From contig DDTF01000038.1 in NCBI GenBank assembly GCA_002345965.1, positions 34,845 through 98,844 on the forward strand: 64,000 bases of DNA. The letters are read 5' to 3'. Below the pieces are notes generated by a model. That model did not search any database. It had not been told where the DNA came from and saw only the letters and a program-made list of their open reading frames with translations. Shown piece by piece: positions 26,625 to 35,005 of this stretch. Position 1 is the stretch's first letter. Each line of letters starts with the position of its first letter. The stretch is from Flammeovirgaceae bacterium UBA2371 (lineage in GTDB: Bacteria > Bacteroidota > Bacteroidia > Cytophagales > Cyclobacteriaceae). The translations under genes and the position numbers were made by a program.

Positions 26625-27752
26625 ATGACAAAACCGCTATTTCTATCCTTATTCCTCCTGCTTTTGCTGGCAGCCTGCCAGCCCCAAAAGAACGAACAAA
26701 CAAATAAGAATCAGGTGGCCATTGAAGTGGATTCGTTGCTAAACACCGTTGCCGACTTTAGTGGTGTGGTGTTGTTAGCAGATAGTGGCAAGCCTGTTTA
26801 TCACAAAGCATTTGGTGTGAGAAATTTTGAAACTTCCGTTCCCATTGCACTCAACGATATTTTTGAATTGGCCTCTGTCTCCAAACAATTCACTGCCATG
26901 ACCATTATGATGCTTAAACAGGAAGGCAAACTAAGTTATGAAGATCCAATTGAAAAATATTTACCCGGATTACCTTACAAAGGAATTACAATTCGTCAAT
27001 TGCTCAATCATACCTCCGGTCTCCCCGATTATCAAGCCGTAATGGATAAACACTGGGATAAAAGTAAAGTAGCGACCAACAAGGACATCCTGGAATACTT
27101 GAAAAAGTATAATCCCCCAAAAATATTTGAACCTGGTGAGAGGTATGAATACAGCAATACTGGATATGTATTTCTGGCCAGCATTACCGAAGCAGTTGCC
27201 GAGAAGGACTTTATCGAATATTGCAATGAGAAAATATTTAAGCCCCTGCAGATGCGCTCCACAGCCATCCGAAGCAATGAAGAAAAAGCAGAACTTACTA
27301 ATCTGGCCTATGGTCATATTTTCGTTCTGGCGAAAAATAGATACGTGAGGGCTGATTCATTTCCATCATCTAACTATACCATTTGGCTTGGAGGACGCAA
27401 AGGTCCTGGAAGAGTAAGCTCAACTACAGAAGATTTACTAAAGTGGGACCAGGCGTTATATACTGATCAACTGGTAACACAGCAAACCTTGACTGAGGCG
27501 TTTACCCCTGCACTCCTTAATGATAGTACCTATAGCAATTATGGTTTTGGTTGGGAGATTATTCAACAATCAGCATCCGGTAAAATAGTATGGCACAATG
27601 GCGACAACCCTGGCTACAAAACAATAATCGTTAGATACCTTGATGCAGGCACCACACTGATCATGCTGAATAACAATTATCATTCACAATTTGAAATGAT
27701 AAGAGAGAAAATAGATAAAATCGTGAGCAAGCATTTTAAGCCGGCAATTTAG
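26625..27752 (+). CDS. Serine hydrolase, class C beta-lactamase-like lipoprotein
   Basis: 375 residues with a lipoprotein signal (LLLLLAACQPQ; lipidated Cys near residue 17), so membrane-anchored on the periplasmic side or outer membrane. Penicillin-binding fold: SVSK (Ser84/Lys87) as the SxxK dyad, YSN in YEYSNTGY, and HNG in WHNGDNPGY replacing KTG, as in esterase/D-aminopeptidase-like members. Substrate unknown; the HNG motif argues against a true AmpC beta-lactamase. The last 4 bases overlap the convergent DUF2911 gene. A related enzyme is at 35712-36941. Confidence 0.9.
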   Translation: MTKPLFLSLFLLLLLAACQPQKNEQTNKNQVAIEVDSLLNTVADFSGVVLLADSGKPVYHKAFGVRNFETSVPIALNDIFELASVSKQFTAMTIMMLKQEGKLSYEDPIEKYLPGLPYKGITIRQLLNHTSGLPDYQAVMDKHWDKSKVATNKDILEYLKKYNPPKIFEPGERYEYSNTGYVFLASITEAVAEKDFIEYCNEKIFKPLQMRSTAIRSNEEKAELTNLAYGHIFVLAKNRYVRADSFPSSNYTIWLGGRKGPGRVSSTTEDLLKWDQALYTDQLVTQQTLTEAFTPALLNDSTYSNYGFGWEIIQQSASGKIVWHNGDNPGYKTIIVRYLDAGTTLIMLNNNYHSQFEMIREKIDKIVSKHFKPAI

Positions 27753-28612
27753 TCCTTTGCTTTTTTTGACGCCAATCTCCACGCTTTAATGCTTGCTTCA
27801 TTCATTCTTACAAATTCATCTTTGCCCTCCAGGGCAGCCAGTTGCTTCGATAATGCCGCATGCTCAATGGCTGAAGTATAGTCTTCTACCTGCGCCAGCA
27901 CCAATGACCAAACTCTATGGATATAATATTTATCTCCAGCTAACTCATGGGCTTTTGCCAACCATTGCAGAGCTTTATCCTGCATTTTATTCTCTTCCTG
28001 TAAGTATCGGGCTGATTGGTAATAGGTATCGGCAGTGGGGTTGTTGCGGATGGCTTCTTCAATTTGCTCCATCATCTTTTTGTCCGTGTCCACTTCAATC
28101 ACAAAACTGATTTTAGTATGCTCCCACACCCAAATCATTCGTGCACTATTGTGTGACAACTCATCAAAAGCAATGAGAAAATTTTCCTGCAAGTAAGGGA
28201 CATGCTCAGGCTTGACTTTAAATCGCAGCAAGTCTTCACTTTCATTGTACTGATTTCTTCCATCTCCCCAATGTGAAATATTCTTATGAATTACCACTGT
28301 CCACTCTTTTTCAAAAGGAAATGCATATAGTGCATAAGTTCCTTTAGGCACAAGGTTTCCCTGGATATGTACATCGTCAGAAAATGTAATCTTAGTAGAC
28401 TCATTGGCACCTACCCTCCAAATTCTACCATATGGAATAAGATTACCCATCACTTGTCGTGACCGCCTTCCTGGCCTCGAATAATCTACCTCAATCTCGG
28501 ACAGGCCCACTTGTTGCTGCAGTAAGCTGCGCGGACTCACCAACGGAGGATTGATTTGACTTAATGATTTTGAAAAAGCAAAAAGGCAAAGTGCCCAAAG
28601 CAAAAGTCTCAT
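27749..28612 (-). CDS. DUF2911 domain protein
   Basis: 287 residues with a signal peptide (MRLLLWALCLFAFSKSLSQ). The DUF2911 domain covers ~residues 20-180: VGLSEIEVDYSRPGRRSRQV, NLIPYGRIWRVGANESTKI, PKGTYALYAFPFEKEWTV. The C-terminal ~100 residues look like TPR helices (YYQSARYLQEENKMQDKALQW). This family is widespread and uncharacterised in Bacteroidota and is probably periplasmic. It is the third gene after GT2 and the ECF sigma factor, 28 bases downstream of the sigma stop. Confidence 0.85.
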   Translation of the reverse strand: MRLLLWALCLFAFSKSLSQINPPLVSPRSLLQQQVGLSEIEVDYSRPGRRSRQVMGNLIPYGRIWRVGANESTKITFSDDVHIQGNLVPKGTYALYAFPFEKEWTVVIHKNISHWGDGRNQYNESEDLLRFKVKPEHVPYLQENFLIAFDELSHNSARMIWVWEHTKISFVIEVDTDKKMMEQIEEAIRNNPTADTYYQSARYLQEENKMQDKALQWLAKAHELAGDKYYIHRVWSLVLAQVEDYTSAIEHAALSKQLAALEGKDEFVRMNEASIKAWRLASKKAKD

Positions 28613-28640
28613 GAGTTAGGAGTTAAGATGAAAGGAACAA

Positions 28641-29252
28641 TTAGATGTGTTCCTTTTTATTCTTAATAAGATCAAACATCAATTCTCTGGCTCGGTGTAA
28701 TTGAGCCTTAACGGTGCCCAGTGGCGCTTCCAGTTCAACCGCTATTTCTTCGTAGGAAAGCTCGTTGAAGTACCTGAGCCTTACCAGCTTCTGATATTTG
28801 GCTGGTAGCATGGCCACAAATACCTGAATCAATTCTTCTTTTTGTGCTTTGATGGCCTCTTCCTGAGGATTTGGACTTCCATCCTCCACCTCTATAGAAA
28901 CAGACTGCCCATCATCGTCCGTGTAAGTATTGCTTATACTTAGCGTATGAAGTTTTTTCTTCCTTATAAAATCAATGGTATTGTTTGTGGCTATCCGGAA
29001 AAGCCAGGTACTAAAGGTAAAATCCTTCTTGAACCGATGGAGACTTTTAAATGCCTTGGCAAAAGATTCAATGGTTAGATCTTCTGAATCATCCACATTA
29101 CGAACCATCTTCAAAATCATATGATATACTGGCCGCTTATATCTGGTAAGGAGTTTGGCATAAGCCTGCTCATCACCGTCTACGGCCATGTCAATGAGTT
29201 TGAAATCCTCTAAGGCTTTCTGTGAGAATCTGCTATTCAGGTCTTCTTCCAT
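28641..29252 (-). CDS. ECF-type RNA polymerase sigma factor
   Basis: 203 residues with region 2 (YKRPVYHMILKMVRNVDDSE, FAKAFKSLHRFKKDFTFSTW, FRIATNNTIDFIRKK) and region 4 (LPAKYQKLVRLRYFNELSYE, IAVELEAPLGTVKAQLHRAR). It would direct RNA polymerase to a specific promoter set. No anti-sigma factor is adjacent, unlike many ECF operons: the downstream gene is DUF2911 and the upstream gene is a glycosyltransferase overlapping by 16 bases. Regulation is therefore not evident. The similar layout of a sigma gene without an anti-sigma is known for SigW-like Bacteroidota factors. Confidence 0.92.
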   Translation of the reverse strand: MEEDLNSRFSQKALEDFKLIDMAVDGDEQAYAKLLTRYKRPVYHMILKMVRNVDDSEDLTIESFAKAFKSLHRFKKDFTFSTWLFRIATNNTIDFIRKKKLHTLSISNTYTDDDGQSVSIEVEDGSPNPQEEAIKAQKEELIQVFVAMLPAKYQKLVRLRYFNELSYEEIAVELEAPLGTVKAQLHRARELMFDLIKNKKEHI

Positions 29253-30340
29253 CTAATCTTATTGGTGTATAACGCCACCGGACCGATGACAAGATAGTAA
29301 ATGACAAAAATAAAATCTAAAAATGGCGTTTTCCACGCTGCAAAAGTATCCCCCAGCCTAAGCGATGCTGTTCTTATCAATACGGTAATTAATATCATAC
29401 GCAACGAAAAAGCCAAAACTGGAACATATAAAAAAGAGCTAAACACTACTGCCGGAGCAAACAAAAGCCACGAACCAATCATGGACATGCTAAAGGTACC
29501 CAATATCAGCTTATCACTCCAATTGTAATGCCTGCCTACAGAGAGGTGTCTTACTTTCTGAATATAGTAGTCTGACCAGCTTGTCTTAGGTTTTGAAAAA
29601 ACAACAGAATCGCTTCCCAAGCATACGACTGTATTCATTTTGGTACTCACTTCATTGATAAACAAATCATCATCTCCACCCGTAACAGAAAGGTGTGAGT
29701 TAAACCCTTTATTATCCAGAAAAAGCTTTTTTCTATACGCGAGATTGCGGCCTACACCCATATAGGGTCTCCCAAAAAGCGCCATTCCCATGTATTGCAT
29801 AGCTGTAAGCAGTCCTTCAAATCGAATAAACAAATTGAGAAAGCCGGATGTCTTCAAATAGGGCGAGTAACCAAGAACGATACTTTTTTCACTGGAAAAA
29901 TGGCGGCTCATTTCCTTGATCCAAAGGTTTCCATTTGGCCTGCAGTCTGCATCCGTCAGCAATACCCATTCGTGTTTGGCAGCTTTGATACCCAATGTCA
30001 GCGCAAATTTCTTGCCATTGACATGGTCAGGTTTACTTTTTACTGGCACCATCCTTAGCTGCGCATGTTGCTTGCATGCTTCATACAGGTAATCGAAGCT
30101 CTCATCGTTACTTCTATCCTCCACAACAATTATTTCAAACTCTCCGTAGTCTTGTTTTAACAAGAGTGGTATCAATTCTCGCAGGTTCTGTTCCTCATCG
30201 TGTGCGCATACGATCACTGATACGGGAACGGACACATTGTTCTCTGCGGTGCTCTTCTTCGAAAACACAACAATAAAAGCAATCAGATATATTATCTGAA
30301 TCGCAATGAAAATTATAAAAAGTAGTACGAGTGGATGCAA
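29237..30340 (-). CDS. Membrane glycosyltransferase family 2
   Basis: 367 residues, TTG start, N-terminal membrane segment (residues ~2-25), then a GT-A catalytic domain: VSVIVCAHDEEQNLRELIPL, IIVVEDRSNDES, WVLLTDADCRP (DxD-type) and GGDDDLFINE (acceptor acid region), followed by three or so C-terminal membrane helices. It would use a nucleotide sugar at the inner membrane to extend a lipid or polysaccharide acceptor; the product is unknown. The stop overlaps the sigma-factor start by 16 bases, indicating translational coupling. A -7-like box is at 30360-30367. Confidence 0.85.
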   Translation of the reverse strand: MHPLVLLFIIFIAIQIIYLIAFIVVFSKKSTAENNVSVPVSVIVCAHDEEQNLRELIPLLLKQDYGEFEIIVVEDRSNDESFDYLYEACKQHAQLRMVPVKSKPDHVNGKKFALTLGIKAAKHEWVLLTDADCRPNGNLWIKEMSRHFSSEKSIVLGYSPYLKTSGFLNLFIRFEGLLTAMQYMGMALFGRPYMGVGRNLAYRKKLFLDNKGFNSHLSVTGGDDDLFINEVSTKMNTVVCLGSDSVVFSKPKTSWSDYYIQKVRHLSVGRHYNWSDKLILGTFSMSMIGSWLLFAPAVVFSSFLYVPVLAFSLRMILITVLIRTASLRLGDTFAAWKTPFLDFIFVIYYLVIGPVALYTNKIRWKKT

Positions 30341-30359
30341 ATGCCTTAATTAAAGGGCA

Positions 30360-30367
30360 CAAATATA
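30360..30367 (-). promoter_or_regulatory. Candidate -7 box for the GT2/sigma/DUF2911 run
   Basis: TATATTTG on the minus strand, exact TAnnTTTG match, 19 bases upstream of the GT2 TTG start. Confidence 0.4.
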
Positions 30368-30434
30368 CATCTTCAAATAATCCATGGAAGGGCTAATGAA
30401 TTACTGTTGCCGGTTAAACTGGATAATTTGAAAT

Positions 30435-30890
30435 TTAAGATTGATTGACCTCGTCAGTACTTACATAGTTGATCAGTATAAATGTCACCAGAAGACCTGA
30501 AAAGACGCCCTCCAGTGCAACTATAAACGCGGCAATATAAGGATTCATATACCTACCCATGGGCTCGTTTTCAATGATAAATTGCATCATACTGGTATCT
30601 AACTTCATGTATAAAAACATGAAAAACGCAAAAACAAGAGAACCTACTGCAGCTGTAGCCACTCCTGTGATGAGCCCTCTGAAGTAATTCAACCGATCTT
30701 GATGTGATTCCTTAAATCTCTTAAGCGCCATGTACACACCTCCAGCCAAAATAAATAGATTGAGTAATCTCAACTCCACCACATGACTTAATCCTACCAA
30801 CTTCATGATAAGAAAAAAACCGATTAGGCCAGCGGCAATACGAAGTCCATAACTTTCAGGGATTCTGTTCGGATTATTCAAAAAGCTCAT
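30435..30890 (-). CDS. DUF4199-like membrane protein
   Basis: About 151 residues from the ATG at 30890 (an upstream in-frame start at 30923 adds 11 unlikely residues). Four membrane helices, with YFRGLITGVATAAVGSLVFA in the third and an acidic loop before the last, the general DUF4199 layout also seen in the two proteins at 61948-63021. The family has no known function. No operon partner: the SRPBCC gene is divergent. Confidence 0.6.
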   Translation of the reverse strand: MSFLNNPNRIPESYGLRIAAGLIGFFLIMKLVGLSHVVELRLLNLFILAGGVYMALKRFKESHQDRLNYFRGLITGVATAAVGSLVFAFFMFLYMKLDTSMMQFIIENEPMGRYMNPYIAAFIVALEGVFSGLLVTFILINYVSTDEVNQS

Positions 30891-31040
30891 AGATGGAGGG
30901 ATTAGTTTTCCTAATTTTTGCAATTTTTAAGAATAATACAACCATTTGATGGGTTTATTGTACTTTAAGAGCCTTCATGAACGAGAAAGAATCCAAAACC
31001 AATCCAAGCACGTTAATAGCATAATATCAACCCCTTACCT

Positions 31041-31640
31041 ATGAAAGCATTAAAAGTTATAGGTATCGCCATTAGCCTGGTGATTATCATATTAGCAATA
31101 GTCGTTGCATTTCTTTCTCCAAAATCGCATATGGAGAGATCTATACTGGTAAATAGTGAGCCTGAAGCTATTTTTAAATACCTCGATAATTTCAAGGCTT
31201 ACAATCAATGGTCGCCATGGTCCGAAATAGACCCAGCAACTATTTATCAATTCGATGGACCTGAATCAGGTCCTGGAGCGCGCATGAGTTGGAGCAGCAA
31301 AGACGAGCAAGTGGGAGAAGGTGAGCAATGGATAATCGAAATGAGAGAAAATGAATATGTAAAGTATGGGATGAAGTTTGGAGGATTTGAGGGAGATTTT
31401 TCGGCTGAAATAATTCTAGAACCTACTATCAATGAGACAAAAGTAACATGGACCTATAACGGTGATGTAAGCAAGGCAGGCATGTTCAATGCAGCAATGG
31501 GCAAGTTCTTTGGAATGTTCATGGATAGTATGCTTGGCCCTTTCTATGAAAAAGGCCTATATTCTTTGAAAGAACAGGTGGAAAATACACCTCCTGCAGT
31601 ATTGCTAGAATCAGCGGATACCATTTCGGTTGCTCAATAA
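31041..31640 (+). CDS. SRPBCC (polyketide-cyclase/START-like) protein
   Basis: 199 residues. One N-terminal membrane segment (IGIAISLVIIILAIVVAFL), then a START-like helix-grip domain: RSILVNSEPEAIFKYLDNFK, YNQWSPWSEIDPATIYQFDG and GAMGKFF-like C-terminal helix ending in YEKGLYSLKE. Such domains bind hydrophobic ligands in a central cavity. The ligand is unknown, and an SRPBCC anchored to the membrane is common in Bacteroidota. The gene is divergent from the DUF4199-like gene and convergent with a small ORF at 31658-31834. Confidence 0.85.
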   Translation: MKALKVIGIAISLVIIILAIVVAFLSPKSHMERSILVNSEPEAIFKYLDNFKAYNQWSPWSEIDPATIYQFDGPESGPGARMSWSSKDEQVGEGEQWIIEMRENEYVKYGMKFGGFEGDFSAEIILEPTINETKVTWTYNGDVSKAGMFNAAMGKFFGMFMDSMLGPFYEKGLYSLKEQVENTPPAVLLESADTISVAQ

Positions 31641-31657
31641 AGCTCAACAAGCTTCGA

Positions 31658-31834
31658 TTAGCCTAGCTTGGGCAATCGTATCAGCAATGGTGGCCCTTGG
31701 TGCTTGCTATAACGTCCGGTTTCCACTTTGCTTTTCGGAAGTGGATAGTTTTCTTTTCTGGTTCTCAATCCGTTGATCCAGAACACTCCACCTCCAACTA
31801 CGCCAAATAGAATCAGAGTAATTATCCAATACAT
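31658..31834 (-). CDS. Small single-pass membrane protein (58 aa)
   Basis: A 58-residue ORF: MYWIITLILFGVVGGGVFWI forms one membrane helix, followed by a basic soluble tail (NGLRTRKENYPLPKSKVETG and RYSKHQGPPLLIRLPKLG). It fills a 315-base space otherwise empty between the SRPBCC and phospholipase-like genes. The hydrophobic start, positive-inside tail and a proper ATG/TAA argue that it is coding. I know no family for it. Being short, it could still be chance. Confidence 0.5.
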   Translation of the reverse strand: MYWIITLILFGVVGGGVFWINGLRTRKENYPLPKSKVETGRYSKHQGPPLLIRLPKLG

Positions 31835-31955
31835 AAATTTGCTTGACGGTTTTAATTCAACATAAATAATAAATAAATATCAATCAAACACAAATTAGAC
31901 TTAAAAGGTTAATTGGAAATAGAAGGTATTTTTTGGACTTAAAGGGTAACTGTAC

Positions 31956-32930
31956 TTAGTCATTATCGCTATCGTGGTTCCTTGCAGCATAGCGATGTAC
32001 TTTCCACTCCTCCAATTCCTTTTTTCTGGCTTCCAACTCCTGCTTGGAGGGTGTGTAGTCAATCAATTTTTTAAGATCAGGCTGCCCTGAATTTACCCAG
32101 GCCGTGTACCAAAGGTCGCCTGTCATTTTTACGCTTGTTCTCATTTTTCGTTCTATCATCCCATTAAGGGCCTGATGGTAGGCTTTGGCGTAGGTTGGAG
32201 AAACAACTTTGATGGTTTGTTTACCCCTGGTCTCAAAACTGTATTTTTGATTACCCATCCTCACTGCAGTCTCCTTTTCCAACAGTAAAACAGAATCCAA
32301 AGCCCTGTGCGCACCAACAACTGCCTGCCATGCATAAGACGGCACATCTTCAATATAAGTGGCCTTACCTACAAAGAAATCATATTCATTGAAAAACAAC
32401 TCTGGCAGCCTTGACTCCCAAAAAGCATGAAGTCCGATTTGTCCTGTAAGCTGTCCATCATAATTGCTTGTGGTGTGTAAGGGCACATTTGCGTCAGATA
32501 CGTAGTGACCAAGCTCTGCAGAGATTCGCAATATTTTCTGGGGATCGCTGAGCATAAAAGCTTCTTGAAGCCTGTCGTACATCCTGATAATATGCCAGGG
32601 CACTATACCCTTCTCCATCAACACCTCTTCACCATACATTTCAACAGCTTTTTTCCATGTGCGTGGCAGTTTATAGCTGGCGCTATCACCAAATTCATCC
32701 AAATCAATGTAATGACGAGGTGCCTCGTCTTCAACTGCATACCTTCTCCGATCAGGCGCTACCGCTTCATCGGAGAGATAGTTAATATTCCTTTTATAGA
32801 AACCAATCATTTCAGGCGGGAGGGTAAATACAGCCAGTCTGTTTATTTTTTTATGAGCAAAAAAACCCCAGGCAAATCCAAGACATGGAACGACCGCACA
32901 AAACAATATTAATTTATGTATTCGCGACAC
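31956..32930 (-). CDS. Zinc-dependent phospholipase C-like (S1/P1-nuclease fold) secreted protein
   Basis: 324 residues with a signal peptide ending at CLGFAWG. In this fold the mature N-terminal Trp and nearby His are zinc ligands: FAWGFFAHKKINR supplies Trp and His. Further ligands are expected in DEAPRHYIDLDEF, ELGHYVSDANVPLHTTSNYDG and GLHAFWESR, all with the typical His/Asp spacing. The C-terminal end is charged and low-complexity (KKELEEWKVHRYAARNHDSD). Phosphodiester hydrolysis in the periplasm is inferred; lipid versus nucleic-acid substrate cannot be decided. Starts 29 bases from the divergent M1 peptidase gene. Confidence 0.82.
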   Translation of the reverse strand: MSRIHKLILFCAVVPCLGFAWGFFAHKKINRLAVFTLPPEMIGFYKRNINYLSDEAVAPDRRRYAVEDEAPRHYIDLDEFGDSASYKLPRTWKKAVEMYGEEVLMEKGIVPWHIIRMYDRLQEAFMLSDPQKILRISAELGHYVSDANVPLHTTSNYDGQLTGQIGLHAFWESRLPELFFNEYDFFVGKATYIEDVPSYAWQAVVGAHRALDSVLLLEKETAVRMGNQKYSFETRGKQTIKVVSPTYAKAYHQALNGMIERKMRTSVKMTGDLWYTAWVNSGQPDLKKLIDYTPSKQELEARKKELEEWKVHRYAARNHDSDND

Positions 32931-32959
32931 GATGCTATCTTGCGTGAAAAGTTATTTAC

Positions 32960-34576
32960 ATGTACAAGTTGAAAGTTCTGTTTCTGTTTTTTATCAATTG
33001 CACATTATGGCTACAGGTCAATGGTGCCGATCCCTATCCAAGAAATCCTTCTATTGATATACAACACTATCGCTTTAGCCTTGACCTTAACGATTCTACC
33101 AATGTGCTAATTGGCCATGCGGAAGTTACAATTTTATTTAAAAAATCTGAATCTAATTTTGAATTGGATCTAGTTGGAAAAGCTTCTTCAGGGCATGGTA
33201 TGACAGTGAGTTCAGTTACCCATAAGGAAAAACCACTGACATTCTATCATAAGGACAATCGCCTTAGCATTTCGCTTGACACACCATCCAGCGAGAATGA
33301 AAAAATTACGATAGCCATCCATTATACAGGAACTCCTTCTGATGGCCTGATCATTGGTAAAAACAAATTTGGAGACCGTACATTTTTTGGAGACAACTGG
33401 CCCAATAGGGCACATTATTGGCTTCCAACCATAGATCACCCCTACGACAAAGCCAGCTGCGAATTTATTGTGGTCGCTCCTTCCCATTATCAAACGATTG
33501 CCAATGGCATTCTGATTGAAAAAGAGTCCCTATCGAAAAACAGGACAAGAACACACTGGAAAGAAACCCTCAACATTCCTACCAAAGTAATGGTAATAGG
33601 GGTAGCGCGGTTTGCCACCACTACAGCAGGTGTTGTTGACGGAGTGCCTGTAGAAACCTGGGTATACCCACAAAACAAAGTAGAGGGATTTACTGACTTT
33701 CAAGTAGCAACTAATGTCCTTGAATATTTTATCCAACAAATTGGTCCATTTCCTTACCAAAAATTAGCCAATGTTCAATCCACTACACGGTTTGGAGGAA
33801 TGGAAAATGCAAGCAACATATTCTATTTCGAGAACTCAGTGAACGGAAAGAATGAACGAGAAGCTTTGGTTGCACATGAAATAGCCCATCAATGGTTTGG
33901 CGATTCTGCATCTGAAATGGACTGGTATCACGTGTGGCTCAGCGAAGGTTTTGCCACTTACTTCACCAATCTGTATTACGAGCACACCTACGGAAAGAAT
34001 GAATTGGCCAACCGCATGAAAAGCCAACGAGAGGAAGTGATCAAATATTTTAGAAAAAATCCATCTCCTGTAATTGACACGACATTGGTCGACATCAAAA
34101 AGGTACTAAGCACCAATACCTACCAAAAAGGTAGTTGGGTTTTGCATATGCTGCGCAAAGAGGTTGGTGATGATGCTTTCTGGGAAGGTATCAGCACTTA
34201 TTACGCCACCTATCAGCACGCAAATGCCTTGACAGACAATTTCAGGCACATCATGGAAAAAGCCTCCGGGAAGGACCTGAAGTTATTCTTTGACCAATGG
34301 TTAAGGCAAAGTGGTCACCCGGTATTATCCGGATCTTGGACATACGATGCAAAAAAGAAGGAGGTAAATTTGGTCATCACTCAGACTCAGGACTTCAAGT
34401 TCAGTACCCCCATAGAAATTGGGGTGAAAATGAGTGATGGATCCAGCAAGATTAAAACCATTCAAATTGCAGGAAAAGAGGCCAAATTGAATTTTTCTGT
34501 TGAAAAAGCGCCTATAGCTCTTGTTTTGGATCCTGAAACATGGCTTTTGTTTGAAGGCAAAATCCAGGGAAAATGA
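32960..34576 (+). CDS. M1 family metallopeptidase (aminopeptidase N-like, short form)
   Basis: 538 residues with a signal peptide. Zinc site His306-Glu307-x-x-His310 with Glu329 18 residues later (HEIAHQWFGD ... WLSEGFATYF), and GGMEN in place of GAMEN for substrate N-terminus binding. The N-terminal beta-saddle domain (YRFSLDLNDSTNVLIGHAEV) is present. The protein stops after the catalytic domain plus a beta domain (DFKFSTPIEIGVKM) and lacks the long helical C-terminal domain of PepN, which is normal for secreted Bacteroidota M1 peptidases. It would clip N-terminal residues from peptides in the periplasm or outside. Confidence 0.95.
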   Translation: MYKLKVLFLFFINCTLWLQVNGADPYPRNPSIDIQHYRFSLDLNDSTNVLIGHAEVTILFKKSESNFELDLVGKASSGHGMTVSSVTHKEKPLTFYHKDNRLSISLDTPSSENEKITIAIHYTGTPSDGLIIGKNKFGDRTFFGDNWPNRAHYWLPTIDHPYDKASCEFIVVAPSHYQTIANGILIEKESLSKNRTRTHWKETLNIPTKVMVIGVARFATTTAGVVDGVPVETWVYPQNKVEGFTDFQVATNVLEYFIQQIGPFPYQKLANVQSTTRFGGMENASNIFYFENSVNGKNEREALVAHEIAHQWFGDSASEMDWYHVWLSEGFATYFTNLYYEHTYGKNELANRMKSQREEVIKYFRKNPSPVIDTTLVDIKKVLSTNTYQKGSWVLHMLRKEVGDDAFWEGISTYYATYQHANALTDNFRHIMEKASGKDLKLFFDQWLRQSGHPVLSGSWTYDAKKKEVNLVITQTQDFKFSTPIEIGVKMSDGSSKIKTIQIAGKEAKLNFSVEKAPIALVLDPETWLLFEGKIQGK

Positions 34577-34587
34577 CAGGACTCTGT

Positions 34588-34618
34588 TTTGCATATATGA
34601 GGAATGATCTTACCTTTG
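34588..34618 (+). promoter_or_regulatory. rpsT promoter (-33 TTTG, -7 TACCTTTG)
   Basis: TTTG at 34588-34591, 19 bases, then TACCTTTG at 34611-34618: both elements match the Bacteroidota promoter at the expected spacing. The rpsT ATG follows 22 bases after the -7 box. This is the clearest promoter in the window. Confidence 0.7.
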
Positions 34619-34640
34619 CAGTCCGTTTGTAAAAAGACTT

Positions 34641-34895
34641 ATGGCAAATCACAAATCAGCAGAGAAAAGGATCAGGGCTAACGAGAAAAAGCGCGTGCGT
34701 AATCGTTATCAGCACAAGACCACCCGTACAGCAACTAAGAAATTAGTAGCTACAACCTCAAAACCTGAGGCAGAAGCCCTCCTTAAGGATGTTTCTTCCC
34801 TTATTGACAAATTGGCCAAAAAGAACATTATACACTGGAAAAAGGCTGCCAACCAGAAGTCTAAGTTGGCAAAGAAGGTAAATAAGTTAGCCTAA
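34641..34895 (+). CDS. rpsT: 30S ribosomal protein S20
   Basis: 84 residues, basic, the normal S20 length. Binds 16S rRNA in the lower body of the 30S subunit. MANHKSAEKRIRANEKKRVR is the conserved S20 start, KTTRTATKKL and IHWKKAANQKSKLAKKVNKL are the helical hairpin. Own promoter and own strong terminator make it a single-gene unit. Confidence 0.98.
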   Translation: MANHKSAEKRIRANEKKRVRNRYQHKTTRTATKKLVATTSKPEAEALLKDVSSLIDKLAKKNIIHWKKAANQKSKLAKKVNKLA

Positions 34896-34917
34896 TAAGG
34901 TATTAAAAAGCATTTTT

Positions 34918-34960
34918 CCCTTCCTTGTATCGGTAAAACGGTAACGAGGGAGGGTTTTTT
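34918..34960 (+). terminator. Intrinsic terminator of rpsT
   Basis: Arms CCCTTCCTTGT and ACGAGGGAGGG (11 pairs, two G-U) at 34918-34928 and 34944-34954, followed by six T. Lies 22 bases after the rpsT stop. Confidence 0.85.
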
Positions 34961-35005
34961 ATTGCCCAAAATTTTTAATATTTGGCTAATTCCATCTCAA
35001 TTCGC

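Noticed and set aside
31643..31675. Inverted repeat CAAGCT/AGCTTG after the SRPBCC gene as a terminator
   Set aside because: Arms are only 6 bases with an 11-base loop and no T run follows on either strand.
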